64,000 nucleotides of DNA from Vibrio methylphosphonaticus (GTDB lineage: Bacteria; Pseudomonadota; Gammaproteobacteria; Enterobacterales; Vibrionaceae). The notes beneath the pieces were generated by a model, which worked only from the letters and a program-made list of their open reading frames with translations, was not told the origin of the DNA and ran no database searches. The stretch is from positions 1-64,000 of the forward strand of contig NZ_JAMKMS010000021.1 in the NCBI RefSeq assembly GCF_023634655.1, given 5' to 3'. The position numbers and the translations under genes were made by a program. This document shows positions 26,888-36,331 of the stretch, piece by piece; within the stretch, counting starts at the first letter, position 1, and each line of letters begins with the position of its first letter.

Positions 26888-28276
26888 CTATGCCCAGAAC
26901 ATCATGACTATGAGCGTTAATGCCATAATACAAGCGATGTTCAACAAAATACCAATCTTCATCATTTCTTGTTGCTTGATGTGACCAGAAGCAAAAACAA
27001 TCGCATTAGGAGGCGTGGCTACCGGCAGCATAAATGCACACGATGCCGCGACAGCAATAAGCACAGATAACACAACAGGTGACAACCCAAAAGCTTCTGC
27101 AACACCGGCAAAGACCGGTATAAGCAATGCGGCACTGGCTGTGTTACTGGCGAATTCCGTTAGGAACACAACAAATGCGGCGATAACAAAAATAATCAGC
27201 ACTAAGCCAAATTGAGAGATAAGTGCGCTTAACTCATTGGCGAGAAATACACTGGTCCCCGTTGCCTTCAATACATTACTTAGACAAATACCACCGCCAA
27301 ATAGCAATAAAACGCCCCAATCCGCCGTTTTTTCGATATCTTTCCAATGGACAACACGGGCGAAATTCACCGCGACGATCGCCCCTAGTGCCACAATAGT
27401 GTCAAATTTTGGGTATCCGCCAAGCATGGCATTAATTGGTTTACTAAAGATCCAAAAGAACACCGTTACGGCAAAGATAAGCAAGGTGACAATTTTACCT
27501 TTATCCCATTCAACCGCTTGATGATTAATTTCAAACTCACCGTCTAACTTTGGTTTTAGCACAGCAAAAAGTACCGCTAGTGCGATCGGCAGTAAAATCA
27601 TCGCTGTCGGCAAACCAAACTTCATCCAATCGGTAAACGTTAACCCCACCTCAGCTGCTGCAATCGCATTAGGCGGGCTACCAACCATGGTTGCTATGCC
27701 ACCAATACTGGCACTATAAGCGATGCCTAACAGCACAAATACATACGTGTTATGACCGCTTTCTTCATTAACTTTGCTGAGCACCCCTAGCACCAATGGC
27801 AACATCATCGCCGCTGTCGCCGTATTACTAATCCACATCGACAACACGGCAGTGACGCCAAACAGCATGAACACCGCAACGCTCATCCGCCCCTTAGCAA
27901 CCACTAACACTTTATCAGCAATAACTTTATCCAGCCCTTGCCGGTGCATCGCTGCAGCGAGAGCAAAGCCCCCCAAAAACAGGAAAATGATGGAGTTTGC
28001 AAAATTATTTAGCGCAGTCTGAGTATCAAAGATCCCAAACAACACCGCGATAATAGGAACAAGTATTGCTGTGACTGTCACGTGCAGGGCTTCTGTTAAC
28101 CAGAGCACAGCAACAAAGGACAGAATGCTAATTCCAAGCACAACATTGGGGTCAAATGGTAAGGTTTTATAAAGGACAAAAAACAGCACGATATCAGCAA
28201 GAATAATTAGACTATTGCGGTTTAAAAACCATTCTCGGGTATTGGAGGGTAGAGGAACACTATCATTTCTATTCAT
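26888..28276 (-). CDS. DASS/SLC13-family sodium:dicarboxylate transporter
   Basis: The 462-residue integral membrane protein has about 11 hydrophobic segments and both family signatures: [14 protein letters not shown] in the first half and [15 protein letters not shown] in the second. [14 protein letters not shown] and [14 protein letters not shown] give the repeated SPPN/PPNA motifs. It imports Krebs-cycle dicarboxylates or sulfate-like anions with sodium. AAAGGAAG lies before ATG 28276. Two tandem GGGGTG...CCCC palindromes lie 25 bp upstream and may regulate it. Confidence 0.93.
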   Translation of the reverse strand: MNRNDSVPLPSNTREWFLNRNSLIILADIVLFFVLYKTLPFDPNVVLGISILSFVAVLWLTEALHVTVTAILVPIIAVLFGIFDTQTALNNFANSIIFLFLGGFALAAAMHRQGLDKVIADKVLVVAKGRMSVAVFMLFGVTAVLSMWISNTATAAMMLPLVLGVLSKVNEESGHNTYVFVLLGIAYSASIGGIATMVGSPPNAIAAAEVGLTFTDWMKFGLPTAMILLPIALAVLFAVLKPKLDGEFEINHQAVEWDKGKIVTLLIFAVTVFFWIFSKPINAMLGGYPKFDTIVALGAIVAVNFARVVHWKDIEKTADWGVLLLFGGGICLSNVLKATGTSVFLANELSALISQFGLVLIIFVIAAFVVFLTEFASNTASAALLIPVFAGVAEAFGLSPVVLSVLIAVAASCAFMLPVATPPNAIVFASGHIKQQEMMKIGILLNIACIMALTLIVMMFWA

Positions 28277-28300
28277 TATTATGGCTTCCTTTTGTTAACT

Positions 28301-28329
28301 GGGGTGGAGTCCCCTGGGGTGAATTCCCC
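28301..28329. promoter_or_regulatory. tandem palindromes upstream of dicarboxylate transporter
   Basis: GGGGTGGAGTCCCC (28301-28314) and GGGGTGAATTCCCC (28316-28329) are two similar 14-bp palindromes spaced 15 bp. They lie just before the transporter ribosome-binding site. They could be repressor sites or leader hairpins. Confidence 0.5.
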
Positions 28330-28599
28330 AAAACCACAAATCTCAATAAAAATCGGCATCTAAGTGCGATCATGTTAGCTAACTCTGCCCAATATAAAAA
28401 TTAGAATAAGGGTAAAGCGCTGATTCTCGATTGTTAAGACTTGTGGAACCAAATGATGATCCCACATAGCCAACCAAGCGCATAATACAAATTTATCAAT
28501 CTGTTAACCACATCAACAATATGGATATATTTACAACAACTTAGCCTAACATACTATCCCTGTTCATTTTTATCAGCACGACGCCCTTTAGCTTTAGGT
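28330..28599. other. remaining gap between transporter and hydrolase genes
   Basis: I see no gene and no clear terminator for the hydrolase. It probably contains the transporter promoter. Confidence 0.35.
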
Positions 28600-29469
28600 T
28601 CACGACCTATCTGTGGGCATATTAACCAGTAATCGGCTGAAACTCTCCTTTGTCTCCTGACATTGCATCACTCGCCCATGACCCTGACCCTGAGTCGTGA
28701 CTAAAGTGACTCGCTCCATTTCAATTGATGCCTTTTCGGACACGTCATACTTGGTGAACTTATCGTTTTCATCATGAACAATGATGGTTTGTGCTTGACG
28801 GCGTGACAACTTTTGATAGGGGTCAATGGACTGAATGGGGTAACGATACTGATCTTCTATATCCCCGACCACCGCTTCAAAAAGACGCATCGAGTATCCC
28901 GAGCGAGCAACACTGCTGAATAAATTATCGACATAATCCAACACCGGAGCAATGAGCAATAAAGGCTTGTCCACCAGCTTAGCGTGCTTGCACTCAAGCG
29001 CAGCAGCGGTTCCCATGCTATGCCCAACTAAACCTGCAACCTCGTCTTCGCTATCCAAAAGCCCTTCTAACCCTCCAATGAAAGCTGGAATATGCCCATA
29101 CTGGCCTTCACTTTCCCCATGAGCAGGGTGATCATACGCCAACGCAGTAAAACCTTGCTGAGCAATATACTCCATCAAAGGGTAGAACTGACTCGCTGTA
29201 CCAGACCAACCATGTGTCAAAATCCAAACCGGTCCCTGACCTAAGCGGTATGTTTTCAATACCCCTTCCGCCGTGACAACATCCCCTACGACCAAACCAT
29301 TAGGCTGGGCATTTTTGGGGGTAGATCGTACTGGTGTTAACAGCAGTTTTCTTGCCATATTTTTGGCATGATTCGGAGCTAATATGTAGTGAGTACGAGT
29401 GGTAAAGTTCACCAATCGCTTTTTAAAGCTAAATTTCTTTGATGTATTGAAATATATTTTGTCGCTCAT
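28600..29469 (-). CDS. alpha/beta hydrolase
   Basis: The 289-residue protein has an alpha/beta-hydrolase core. It shows the oxyanion strand TWILTHGWSGTAS-like segment (VWILTHGWSG), nucleophile elbow GHSMGT, acid in IIVHDENDKF, and catalytic His in GQGHGRVMQ. A basic 50-residue N-terminus precedes the core and there is no signal peptide. It lies downstream of a TetR gene on the same strand, and each has a matching palindrome upstream, so the hydrolase is probably repressed by that regulator. The substrate is unknown. Confidence 0.88.
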   Translation of the reverse strand: MSDKIYFNTSKKFSFKKRLVNFTTRTHYILAPNHAKNMARKLLLTPVRSTPKNAQPNGLVVGDVVTAEGVLKTYRLGQGPVWILTHGWSGTASQFYPLMEYIAQQGFTALAYDHPAHGESEGQYGHIPAFIGGLEGLLDSEDEVAGLVGHSMGTAAALECKHAKLVDKPLLLIAPVLDYVDNLFSSVARSGYSMRLFEAVVGDIEDQYRYPIQSIDPYQKLSRRQAQTIIVHDENDKFTKYDVSEKASIEMERVTLVTTQGQGHGRVMQCQETKESFSRLLVNMPTDRS

Positions 29470-29493
29470 GACTCGCTTCCTTTCAATGAATTC

Positions 29494-29505
29494 GTACGAT
29501 CGTGC
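29494..29505. promoter_or_regulatory. candidate TetR operator 1 (before hydrolase)
   Basis: GTACGATCGTGC is near-palindromic and lies 25 bp upstream of the hydrolase start. Its reverse complement matches operator 2 at 11 of 12 positions. Confidence 0.65.
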
Positions 29506-29550
29506 TTTTTTATGCCAAATTGCTGCTAGGATAAATACATTATCTCTAGC

Positions 29551-30147
29551 CTACTTAATGTCCGGATTCACCCAAGAGTTCATCAAACGTTCAACACTTT
29601 GTCTAAAACGCTGACTGCTCTCCTGCTCTCCAACAAGTGAATAAAACACGTGGGCACTCAGGTATTGCCCGTAAAGTTCAAACGTTGCCTGCCTTGGGTC
29701 CAAATCCGCCTTAAACTCACCACTCACCATCCCTTTTTCAATTTGAATCGTCAGGTAGTTTATCCAGCGGTAAATCGTGCTACGCAATGCCGCCTGTAAT
29801 TCATCCTGCTGGCTATCACGCCATGCATCGATAAACATACAGCTGCCTTGAAACGACTGATTCCAACTCATCCAATTTTCAATCAGGTGATTGATTTTCA
29901 TGTGAGCCTGTTGATATTCACGCGCCCTGACTGGACCAATCACGCGCTGTTGAAAGGTAACATCGGCGTATTCAACCACTGCCACTTGTAGGTTTGTTTT
30001 TGAGTTAAAATGGGCAAATAGGCCACTTTTCGACAGCCCACACTGTTTGGCAAGTCCGCCAATCGTTAAGCTTTCCAGACCTTCACGACTGGCTAGCTCG
30101 AAGGCTTGGCCGAGGATGTATTCTTTGGTTATCTTGCCCTTACTCAT
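29551..30147 (-). CDS. TetR/AcrR family transcriptional regulator
   Basis: The 198-residue regulator has the TetR helix-turn-helix at residues 8-55 (LTIGGLAKQCGLSKSGLFAHFNSKTNLQ). An all-helical ligand domain follows (MKINHLIENWMSWNQSFQG...). GAGG lies 7 nt before the ATG. It is probably autoregulatory through the site at 30198-30209 and also controls the downstream alpha/beta hydrolase. The ligand is unknown; hydrolase-TetR pairs often respond to fatty or aromatic esters. Confidence 0.92.
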   Translation of the reverse strand: MSKGKITKEYILGQAFELASREGLESLTIGGLAKQCGLSKSGLFAHFNSKTNLQVAVVEYADVTFQQRVIGPVRAREYQQAHMKINHLIENWMSWNQSFQGSCMFIDAWRDSQQDELQAALRSTIYRWINYLTIQIEKGMVSGEFKADLDPRQATFELYGQYLSAHVFYSLVGEQESSQRFRQSVERLMNSWVNPDIK

Positions 30148-30197
30148 TTTTACCTCAAACTCATTTTCCCTTAAACAGGTTCGCTACTTCTAATTTA

Positions 30198-30209
30198 GCA
30201 CGGTCGTAC
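30198..30209. promoter_or_regulatory. candidate TetR operator 2 (before tetR)
   Basis: GCACGGTCGTAC lies 51 bp upstream of the TetR start. Extended by flanks, the two sites share AGCACGrTCGTAC. It may also affect the divergent AEC carrier gene. Confidence 0.65.
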
Positions 30210-30442
30210 TATTTATCAATAACCGTTATCACTATTTGCCTACAACACCGATGCCAATAAATGTTTTGATTATCTACAAGCATTTGGTTGCCTGCTAGCG
30301 TCTGCTCTGTCCCGCCACGGCGCATTTCCTCATACGCATGGATTCAATGCAATGCAAACGTTTAATTATATGCCCACATATGGGACACTACTATCGCTCA
30401 AAATAACCGCTACAGCCTCTCTCAATCAATATGGAACGCGTT

Positions 30443-31399
30443 ATGAATGTTCTGCTGGAACAACTGCATTTTTCTTTATCTATCACCGGTCCAATCTGCT
30501 TGATGCTGGTTCTTGGTTTCGTTTTTAAACGCATTGGTTTGATCAACGAAAATTTTATCGATGTCGCATCAAAACTGGTTTTTCAGGTCACCTTACCTGC
30601 CATGCTATTTTTAAGCATAGTGACCGCTAAACATGACTTCTCTGCAGCAAGTCAATTTGTGGGATTTGGTCTGATTGCCAGCATCTTGTTTTACGTTTTT
30701 ACCACCGTCTCGGTGAATTATTGGTTTAGGAACTCACCAGACAAAGGCGTCATTATTCAAGGTGGATTTCGTTCCAACACGGCCATTATCGGACTGGCGT
30801 ATGTCGCGAATGCCTACGGTGACCAAGGGGTTGCTCTTGCCGCCCTCTACGTTGCCGCTACCACATTTTTATACAATATTCAGGCGGTTATTTGTCTGAC
30901 GCCTCGCTCTGAAGCCTCCGGTGCAAAAGCGGGAAAAGTCATGCTTCGAACCCTTACAAAAAATCCACTTATCATCGCCATTGTAGCCGGGCTCGTATTC
31001 TACAGCCTATCTATCCCCGTCCCTGACATTGCCGTCGATGCGGGGAACTACTTTGCACGAATGACATTACCTTTGGCGCTACTGTGCACCGGCGGTTCGT
31101 TAAACCTAGGCTCGATGAAAAAAGAGCAATCTGCATCATGGTTTGCCACAGGCTATAAACTGCTGCTAGCACCGATAAGCATCACCGCCGCCGCCTATCT
31201 TATGGGCTTTAAAGGCATAGAAATGGGTATCATTTTCTTCATGAATGCGGCTCCAGTCGCGGCCGCCAGTTATGTTATGGCACGAGCAATGGGAGGCAAC
31301 TCTGCTCTCGCCGCCAACATCATCGCTTTCAGCACGGTGTTGTCTGCACTCACTTGTACGCTAGGTATTGTTATTTTGTCATCGTTTGCACTTCTTTAA
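30443..31399 (+). CDS. AEC-family (auxin efflux carrier type) permease
   Basis: ATG 30443 has GGAA six nucleotides upstream; an in-frame ATG at 30431 has none. The 318-residue protein has about ten transmembrane segments. It shows the AEC features FQVTLPAMLFLSIV and QGGFRSNTAIIGLAYV in the first half and MTLPLALLCTGGSL in the second, with NAAPVAAASYVMARAMGG near the end. AEC carriers move small organic acids such as malate or malonate. It is divergent from the TetR-hydrolase pair. Confidence 0.88.
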   Translation: MNVLLEQLHFSLSITGPICLMLVLGFVFKRIGLINENFIDVASKLVFQVTLPAMLFLSIVTAKHDFSAASQFVGFGLIASILFYVFTTVSVNYWFRNSPDKGVIIQGGFRSNTAIIGLAYVANAYGDQGVALAALYVAATTFLYNIQAVICLTPRSEASGAKAGKVMLRTLTKNPLIIAIVAGLVFYSLSIPVPDIAVDAGNYFARMTLPLALLCTGGSLNLGSMKKEQSASWFATGYKLLLAPISITAAAYLMGFKGIEMGIIFFMNAAPVAAASYVMARAMGGNSALAANIIAFSTVLSALTCTLGIVILSSFALL

Positions 31400-31531
31400 C
31401 AAACCACGAACAATGCAGCAAGCTGGTTACTTATCGACGATAAACCACATGTAGTGAGCAAGTAAATTGCGTAGCAAACCAACCACTCTCTGCTAGAATA
31501 CTTGCCATATCTCACTTAAAAATGGCTAATA

Positions 31532-32323
31532 ATGAACACAACTAAAATTGTCGAGTACTTACAGCAAGTACGTGAAACCAAACCACTTGTGGTTAACATC
31601 ACTAATTTCGTTGCTATGAACAATACCGCCAATGCGCTTCTTGCCGTTGGCGCTTCGCCTATCATGGCGCACTCAAAGCAAGAGATGGCAGAAATGATGG
31701 CTTTTGCTGGTGCATTGGTCATCAATATCGGCACCATCGATAGTGTATGGCGACCAGGTATGTTTTTTGCCGTCGAGCAAGCCAATCTGCACAATAAAGT
31801 TATCGTACTGGATCCCGTTGGTTGCGGAGCAAGTCAACTTCGCACTTCCACCGCTCGCCAACTTGCAGAAACAGCAAAGCACTTAATTATTCGCGGTAAT
31901 GCTTCTGAAGTAATCGCGATGGCAGGAGAGCAAGGACACAATAAAGGCGTGGATTCCTTAGATAGCAGTGAAACAGCACTAACCGCGGCTAAAGCACTCG
32001 TTGATGCATACCAATGTAGTGTCGTTATTTCCGGTAAAACAGATTACATTGTGACGGCAACATCCACGATTGCGTTAAATAACGGTCATGACATGATGCC
32101 CTATGTGACTGCGATGGGTTGTTCATTATCGGCGGTAACTGGCGCTTTTGCGGCGGTTGGTGATAATACTGGCGCGGCCGCTGCAGCGGTATTTGGCGTA
32201 GCCGGTGAAATAGCAGCCGAGCAATCAAAGGGACCAGGCTCACTGCAACTTAATTTACTCGATACCTTATACCAGCTTGACGCTGAGACGCTATCTACAC
32301 GATTAAATATCAACGAGATCTAG
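31532..32323 (+). CDS. thiM: hydroxyethylthiazole kinase ThiM
   Basis: The 263-residue protein opens with the ThiM pattern [33 protein letters not shown]. It has [10 protein letters not shown] and the active-site loop [15 protein letters not shown] with catalytic Cys. It phosphorylates 4-methyl-5-hydroxyethylthiazole for thiamine salvage. thiE follows after 8 bp and a third gene after 7 more. No THI element with CUGAGA and the usual second arm is visible in the 132-bp upstream gap, so no TPP riboswitch is claimed. thiD is not adjacent. Confidence 0.95.
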   Translation: MNTTKIVEYLQQVRETKPLVVNITNFVAMNNTANALLAVGASPIMAHSKQEMAEMMAFAGALVINIGTIDSVWRPGMFFAVEQANLHNKVIVLDPVGCGASQLRTSTARQLAETAKHLIIRGNASEVIAMAGEQGHNKGVDSLDSSETALTAAKALVDAYQCSVVISGKTDYIVTATSTIALNNGHDMMPYVTAMGCSLSAVTGAFAAVGDNTGAAAAAVFGVAGEIAAEQSKGPGSLQLNLLDTLYQLDAETLSTRLNINEI

Positions 32324-32331
32324 GACTCAAC

Positions 32332-32967
32332 ATGCCCCTAACCCCCTATAGTCTCTATCTCGTCACCGATGAACAACAGGATCTTCAAACCCTACTCAAG
32401 GTCGTGGAACAGGCAATTCAAGGTGGCGTGACCATGGTGCAAATACGAGAAAAACATCATGATATACGTGCCTTTATTAACAAAGCGGCGGCGGTAAAGA
32501 CGCTATTAGCACGCACGAACGTACCGTTAATCATTAATGACCGCGTTGATGTCGCGTTAGCCATGGATGCTGATGGGGTTCATTTGGGCCAATCCGATAT
32601 GCCTGTTGAACTCGCACGTCAATTGCTCGGACCAAACAAGCTACTCGGATTGTCCATTGAGAATGAACAGCAGCTTAAGCAGGCAAATCACTTGCCCATT
32701 GATTATATTGGATTGAGCGCTATCTTTGCGACGCCCACTAAAAGTAATATCAAAAAGCAATGGGGGCTCGCTGGCCTGGAAAATGCGCTCACCCAAACGA
32801 CGTTACCGATTGTCGCGATTGGGGGTATCAACAAGACAAACATCTCTGCCATCGCCCAAACTGGCGTTCATGGTATTGCGCTCGTGTCTGCCATTAGCCA
32901 TGCAAGCTCTCCGAAACAAGCCGCCCGTGAGTTAACACTGTTACTGGCCCAATCGCCACCACTCTAG
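32332..32967 (+). CDS. thiE: thiamine-phosphate synthase ThiE
   Basis: The 211-residue TIM-barrel enzyme has SLYLVTDE at the start, QGGVTMVQIREK (substrate phosphate/Mg), INDRVDVALAMDADGVHLGQSDMP, GLSAIFATPTKSN and VAIGGINKTN. It joins thiazole phosphate with HMP pyrophosphate to form thiamine phosphate. The spacing to thiM (8 bp) and to the next gene (7 bp) shows one operon. Confidence 0.96.
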   Translation: MPLTPYSLYLVTDEQQDLQTLLKVVEQAIQGGVTMVQIREKHHDIRAFINKAAAVKTLLARTNVPLIINDRVDVALAMDADGVHLGQSDMPVELARQLLGPNKLLGLSIENEQQLKQANHLPIDYIGLSAIFATPTKSNIKKQWGLAGLENALTQTTLPIVAIGGINKTNISAIAQTGVHGIALVSAISHASSPKQAARELTLLLAQSPPL

Positions 32968-32974
32968 GACTACA

Positions 32975-33841
32975 ATGAACGATAAACTCTCCACATCCGC
33001 GTTGGCGAAACACCGAGATATGGTTGCCAAAGATTTATTCACCACGTTGAAGCAAGCGGGATACGTCTCTTGGCATGAGTCGAAGTGGCTACTTACTGAC
33101 ATCGGCTTTCGCTTTGGTGGGGAGTATAGAGAAAGTGAAAAATATGGGCGCTTTATTGTCTGGCCAACAAACCTGATTATTGATGATACTCTCATTTCAG
33201 ACGCGCACATCAGTGCGACTCAAATCGGCGAGTATTTTTCCATGCCCGCCAAAAAAATTAATTTGCTACTCAGCGAGTTGGGCTGGATTAAACGAGATGG
33301 ACAACATTGGCTAGTAACACAAAGCGGCTTAAGAGCAGGCGCCTATCAGCGTGTCGACTCAGTAAAGGATGCCACATTTGTGCTTTGGCACCCTAGCCTA
33401 CTTCGCAATAAAAGGCTAAAGCAATCTGTGGGGGAGTTCAAAGGCAGCGACGCAGATAGTCAATCAACAGACCGCTCTTTTTCTCGATTTAAACAAAAGT
33501 TTTCGGCAAAACACCGCACCCTAGATGGACATTATGTCCAATCCAAAGGCGAACTCATCATCGATAACTGGCTTTATATGGGCAGTGTACTGCACGCCTA
33601 TCAACGCCAACTTCCGATAGACACCGATGTGATTAGCGACTTTTACCTGCCACAAGGCAAAGTGTACATTCAATTCTGGGGAACCGATAACGGCCCTATC
33701 GATACCAAGACGATTGAAAAAACCCGCCAGCTGTATCACGACCATGAGTTTGATCTCATTGAAATTTTCCCTGATGAGTTAGACCAACTCGATACCATAC
33801 TACCGCTAAAACTCAGACCGTTTGGTATCCGCGCTTACTAA
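32975..33841 (+). CDS. winged-helix plus PD-(D/E)XK-like protein in the thi operon
   Basis: This 288-residue protein has three parts. Residues 1-60 (LKQAGYVSWHESKWLLTDIG) and 85-145 (LLSELGWIKRDGQHWLVTQSG) look like two related DNA-binding modules of the KilAC/antirepressor type, each ending in a FIVWP/FVLWHP strand. The C-terminal 110 residues resemble a PD-(D/E)XK nuclease: SKGELIIDNWL, then DFYLPQGKVYIQFWG, then a final alpha/beta part. The second acidic position of such folds is Gln (IQFWG). Relatives are sometimes mislabelled glycerol kinase. It has no visible link to thiamine. Confidence 0.75.
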   Translation: MNDKLSTSALAKHRDMVAKDLFTTLKQAGYVSWHESKWLLTDIGFRFGGEYRESEKYGRFIVWPTNLIIDDTLISDAHISATQIGEYFSMPAKKINLLLSELGWIKRDGQHWLVTQSGLRAGAYQRVDSVKDATFVLWHPSLLRNKRLKQSVGEFKGSDADSQSTDRSFSRFKQKFSAKHRTLDGHYVQSKGELIIDNWLYMGSVLHAYQRQLPIDTDVISDFYLPQGKVYIQFWGTDNGPIDTKTIEKTRQLYHDHEFDLIEIFPDELDQLDTILPLKLRPFGIRAY

Positions 33842-33882
33842 TGTAATGGTATCAGTCGCCATACCACATTGCGTTGTAATGG

Positions 33883-34449
33883 CTAAAAAAAGCACAAGCA
33901 ATCTTGCCGGGCGTGTTCACCCGCAATCATATAAGGGGTTGCCACTTGCCACTTGGCATTCGTTGACGAAGCCTCGCTTTTTTTATCGGCCAATGCTGAT
34001 TTGGTCGAGTGTATCGTTTTAACACTGACACCATGTGGTAGAGCTCTCAGAAAGGCATCTTTATAGTCAGGTAGCGCTTGCAGTGAAGATTTCACAACCT
34101 TGGCTTGGGCATAACTATCGTATGGCCCAATCAAACAGCGCGAGCCCTCTTTTTCTGGTTTAACCCAGACACTGACACCTAACCCTTGCTGAAGCCGCTG
34201 CCACTCATCCACGCTAATAGAAGAGCGAAAAAAGCCACACTGGATCCAATATGTCTGTGGCTTAGCCGAGGTTTCAACGTCTCCCCAAAACCCATCCCCA
34301 ATCGGACATTCAGCATCAAGCGTAGGTACCATCGTTGCAGACTGACGAGACCCAGCAACGTCACTGACCGCATAGCAATCCTTCACTTCTGCATTAACCG
34401 TTTTGGTAACAAGCAATAATAGAAGCAGTATCAATCCTTTAGATGACAT
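33883..34449 (-). CDS. secreted SPOR-like domain protein
   Basis: The 188-residue protein has a signal peptide (GLILLLLLLVTKTVNA) and a SPOR-like region at about residues 65-130. That region shows YWIQCGFFRSSISVDEWQRL, then VSVWVKPEKEGSRCLIGPYDSYAQAKVVKSSL. Both halves match the two beta-alpha-beta repeats of SPOR folds that bind denuded glycan strands. The rest is low complexity. AAGGAGAG precedes the ATG. It is probably a periplasmic peptidoglycan-binding protein; partners are unknown. Confidence 0.75.
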   Translation of the reverse strand: MSSKGLILLLLLLVTKTVNAEVKDCYAVSDVAGSRQSATMVPTLDAECPIGDGFWGDVETSAKPQTYWIQCGFFRSSISVDEWQRLQQGLGVSVWVKPEKEGSRCLIGPYDSYAQAKVVKSSLQALPDYKDAFLRALPHGVSVKTIHSTKSALADKKSEASSTNAKWQVATPYMIAGEHARQDCLCFF

Positions 34450-34618
34450 ATTCTCTCCTTATTCTTTAAGAGACTAGATGAGAAGAGAAGGTTGTCAAAA
34501 AATGAACAGCGTTTTCTTTAGATAAGAGTTAGCTCACAACGATTTTGTTGATTTCACTTTAAAATATCGTGTACTTAATGTTAACGACTGATTTTATTTG
34601 CTTTTGAAGGATCAAAAC

Positions 34619-36076
34619 ATGATTAAGACGCGTCAACGACCCTTTTTTTTTCTACTCTTTTTAGTTGCCAGCACTCTTTTTTCTCACTCCGCCTTTGCTT
34701 CTGCTATCGCCTCTACTGAGCCACTAAACCTAACCCAATCAACTGCTGGCTACGCTGCGCTGATTATTTTTGGTTTCGCTTATGCCTTAGTGATGATGGA
34801 GGAGTACCTACAACTACGAAAATCCAAACCGGTATTACTCGCTGCAGGTCTTATATGGATCATCATTGGATTCGTTTATAAAGAATTCGATCAAGTTGAC
34901 GTCGCCAAAGCCGCTTTAGAGCACAACCTGCTTGAATACGCAGAGCTGCTATTGTTCTTGCTCGTTGCCATGACTTACATATCCGCAATGGAAGAGAGGA
35001 GACTGTTCGATGCCCTTCAATCTTGGATGGTAGGCAAAGGATTCAATTTTCGAACGTTATTTTGGTTAACCGGCATCCTATCTTTTTTCATCTCCCCTAT
35101 TGCCGATAACTTAACCACAGCTCTGTTGATGTGCGCTGTTGTGCTTAAAGTGGGTGGAAGTAACCTGAAGTTTGTCAACATTGCCTGCATTAACATTGTT
35201 ATCGCCGCCAATGCTGGCGGAGCGTTTAGTCCATTTGGCGATATTACGACGTTAATGGTATGGCAGGCAGGACATGTCTCTTTTTCTGAGTTCATGCCAC
35301 TCTTTCTGCCTTCTGTCGTTAACTACCTTATCCCCGCAGTCATTATGTCTCTCTTTGTTCCAAAGACACAACCTGACGCGGTTCACGAACATATTGAGCT
35401 CAAGCGCGGTGCATTAAGGATTGTTGGTCTGTTTGTACTCACCATCGCTACCGCCGTCGCATTTCATGCAGTACTGCACTTCCCACCAGTAATGGGAATG
35501 ATGATGGGGCTTGCCTATCTACAGTTTTTTGGATTTTTCCTACGCCGAACTCTGCCCCGCTCTATTGCAAAAAAGAAAGCCATGGCCATTGCCAATAATG
35601 ATGAAATGGCACTCAAACGCTTAGGTTCAATTGTCCCTTTTGATGTATTTCGCCGAGTATCCCATGCCGAATGGGATACGCTGCTATTTTTCTATGGCGT
35701 GGTGATGTGTGTGGGGGGATTGAGCTTACTCGGTTACCTTGGTGTAGTTTCTGAAATCATGTACACCCAATGGGATCCCGTCTGGGCTAACGTCATGGTT
35801 GGCATACTGTCTGCCATTGTCGACAACATTCCGGTTATGTTTGCCGTTCTGACAATGAGCCCAGAGCTTTCAATAGGCAACTGGTTATTAGTCACCTTAA
35901 CCGCAGGGGTCGGCGGTAGTTTACTCTCTATCGGATCGGCCGCTGGGGTTGCTTTAATGGGTGCGGCTCATGGAAAATATACCTTCTTTGGTCATTTAAA
36001 ATGGGCCCCCGTTATCGCACTTGGTTATGCGGCAAGTATCTTACTTCATCTTAGTTTGAACGGTCATTTATTCTAA
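34619..36076 (+). CDS. nhaD: Na+/H+ antiporter NhaD
   Basis: ATG 34619 with AAGGA upstream is chosen over an in-frame TTG at 34598, giving 485 residues. An N-terminal signal-like segment (PFFFLLFLVASTLFSHSAFA) precedes about 11 transmembrane spans. The family hallmarks SPIADNLTTALLM and IVDNIPVMFAVL carry the essential buried Asp residues. NhaD of Vibrio exports sodium in exchange for protons at alkaline pH. It is a single gene with its own terminator. Confidence 0.92.
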   Translation: MIKTRQRPFFFLLFLVASTLFSHSAFASAIASTEPLNLTQSTAGYAALIIFGFAYALVMMEEYLQLRKSKPVLLAAGLIWIIIGFVYKEFDQVDVAKAALEHNLLEYAELLLFLLVAMTYISAMEERRLFDALQSWMVGKGFNFRTLFWLTGILSFFISPIADNLTTALLMCAVVLKVGGSNLKFVNIACINIVIAANAGGAFSPFGDITTLMVWQAGHVSFSEFMPLFLPSVVNYLIPAVIMSLFVPKTQPDAVHEHIELKRGALRIVGLFVLTIATAVAFHAVLHFPPVMGMMMGLAYLQFFGFFLRRTLPRSIAKKKAMAIANNDEMALKRLGSIVPFDVFRRVSHAEWDTLLFFYGVVMCVGGLSLLGYLGVVSEIMYTQWDPVWANVMVGILSAIVDNIPVMFAVLTMSPELSIGNWLLVTLTAGVGGSLLSIGSAAGVALMGAAHGKYTFFGHLKWAPVIALGYAASILLHLSLNGHLF

Positions 36077-36086
36077 AGAAGTAGAG

Positions 36087-36115
36087 CGAGAGTAACGTAA
36101 GTTATTCTCGTTTTT
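36087..36115 (+). terminator. terminator of nhaD
   Basis: CGAGAGTAAC (36087-36096) pairs with GTTATTCTCG (36101-36110) with one G-U, followed by TTTTT. Confidence 0.8.
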
Positions 36116-36260
36116 CTTTAACAAGAACATTATAATTTACAGGTTATTTTACAAACGCGAATATAATCACGTTCTGTACACCCTGCCTTAATATAACATT
36201 CCCTTATCAATAATATAAACCTACCAAAATCGAGTAGGTGTAACTCCCCCTTCGCGATAT

Positions 36261-36294
36261 GAAAGTATTAATAATATCTTTTATTAATACTTTC
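36261..36294. repeat. 14-bp perfect AT-rich hairpin upstream of lipoprotein gene
   Basis: GAAAGTATTAATAA (36261-36274) pairs perfectly with TTATTAATACTTTC (36281-36294), followed by ATTTTT, 37 nt before the lipoprotein ATG. It may be a leader attenuator or a protein-binding site. Confidence 0.65.
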
Positions 36295-36331
36295 ATTTTT
36301 GGCAAATTACATATCGATATTGGATACAAGA

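Noticed and set aside
31400-31531. Possible TPP riboswitch upstream of thiM
   Set aside because: The conserved CUGAGA and the second THI-box arm are absent in the 132-bp gap.
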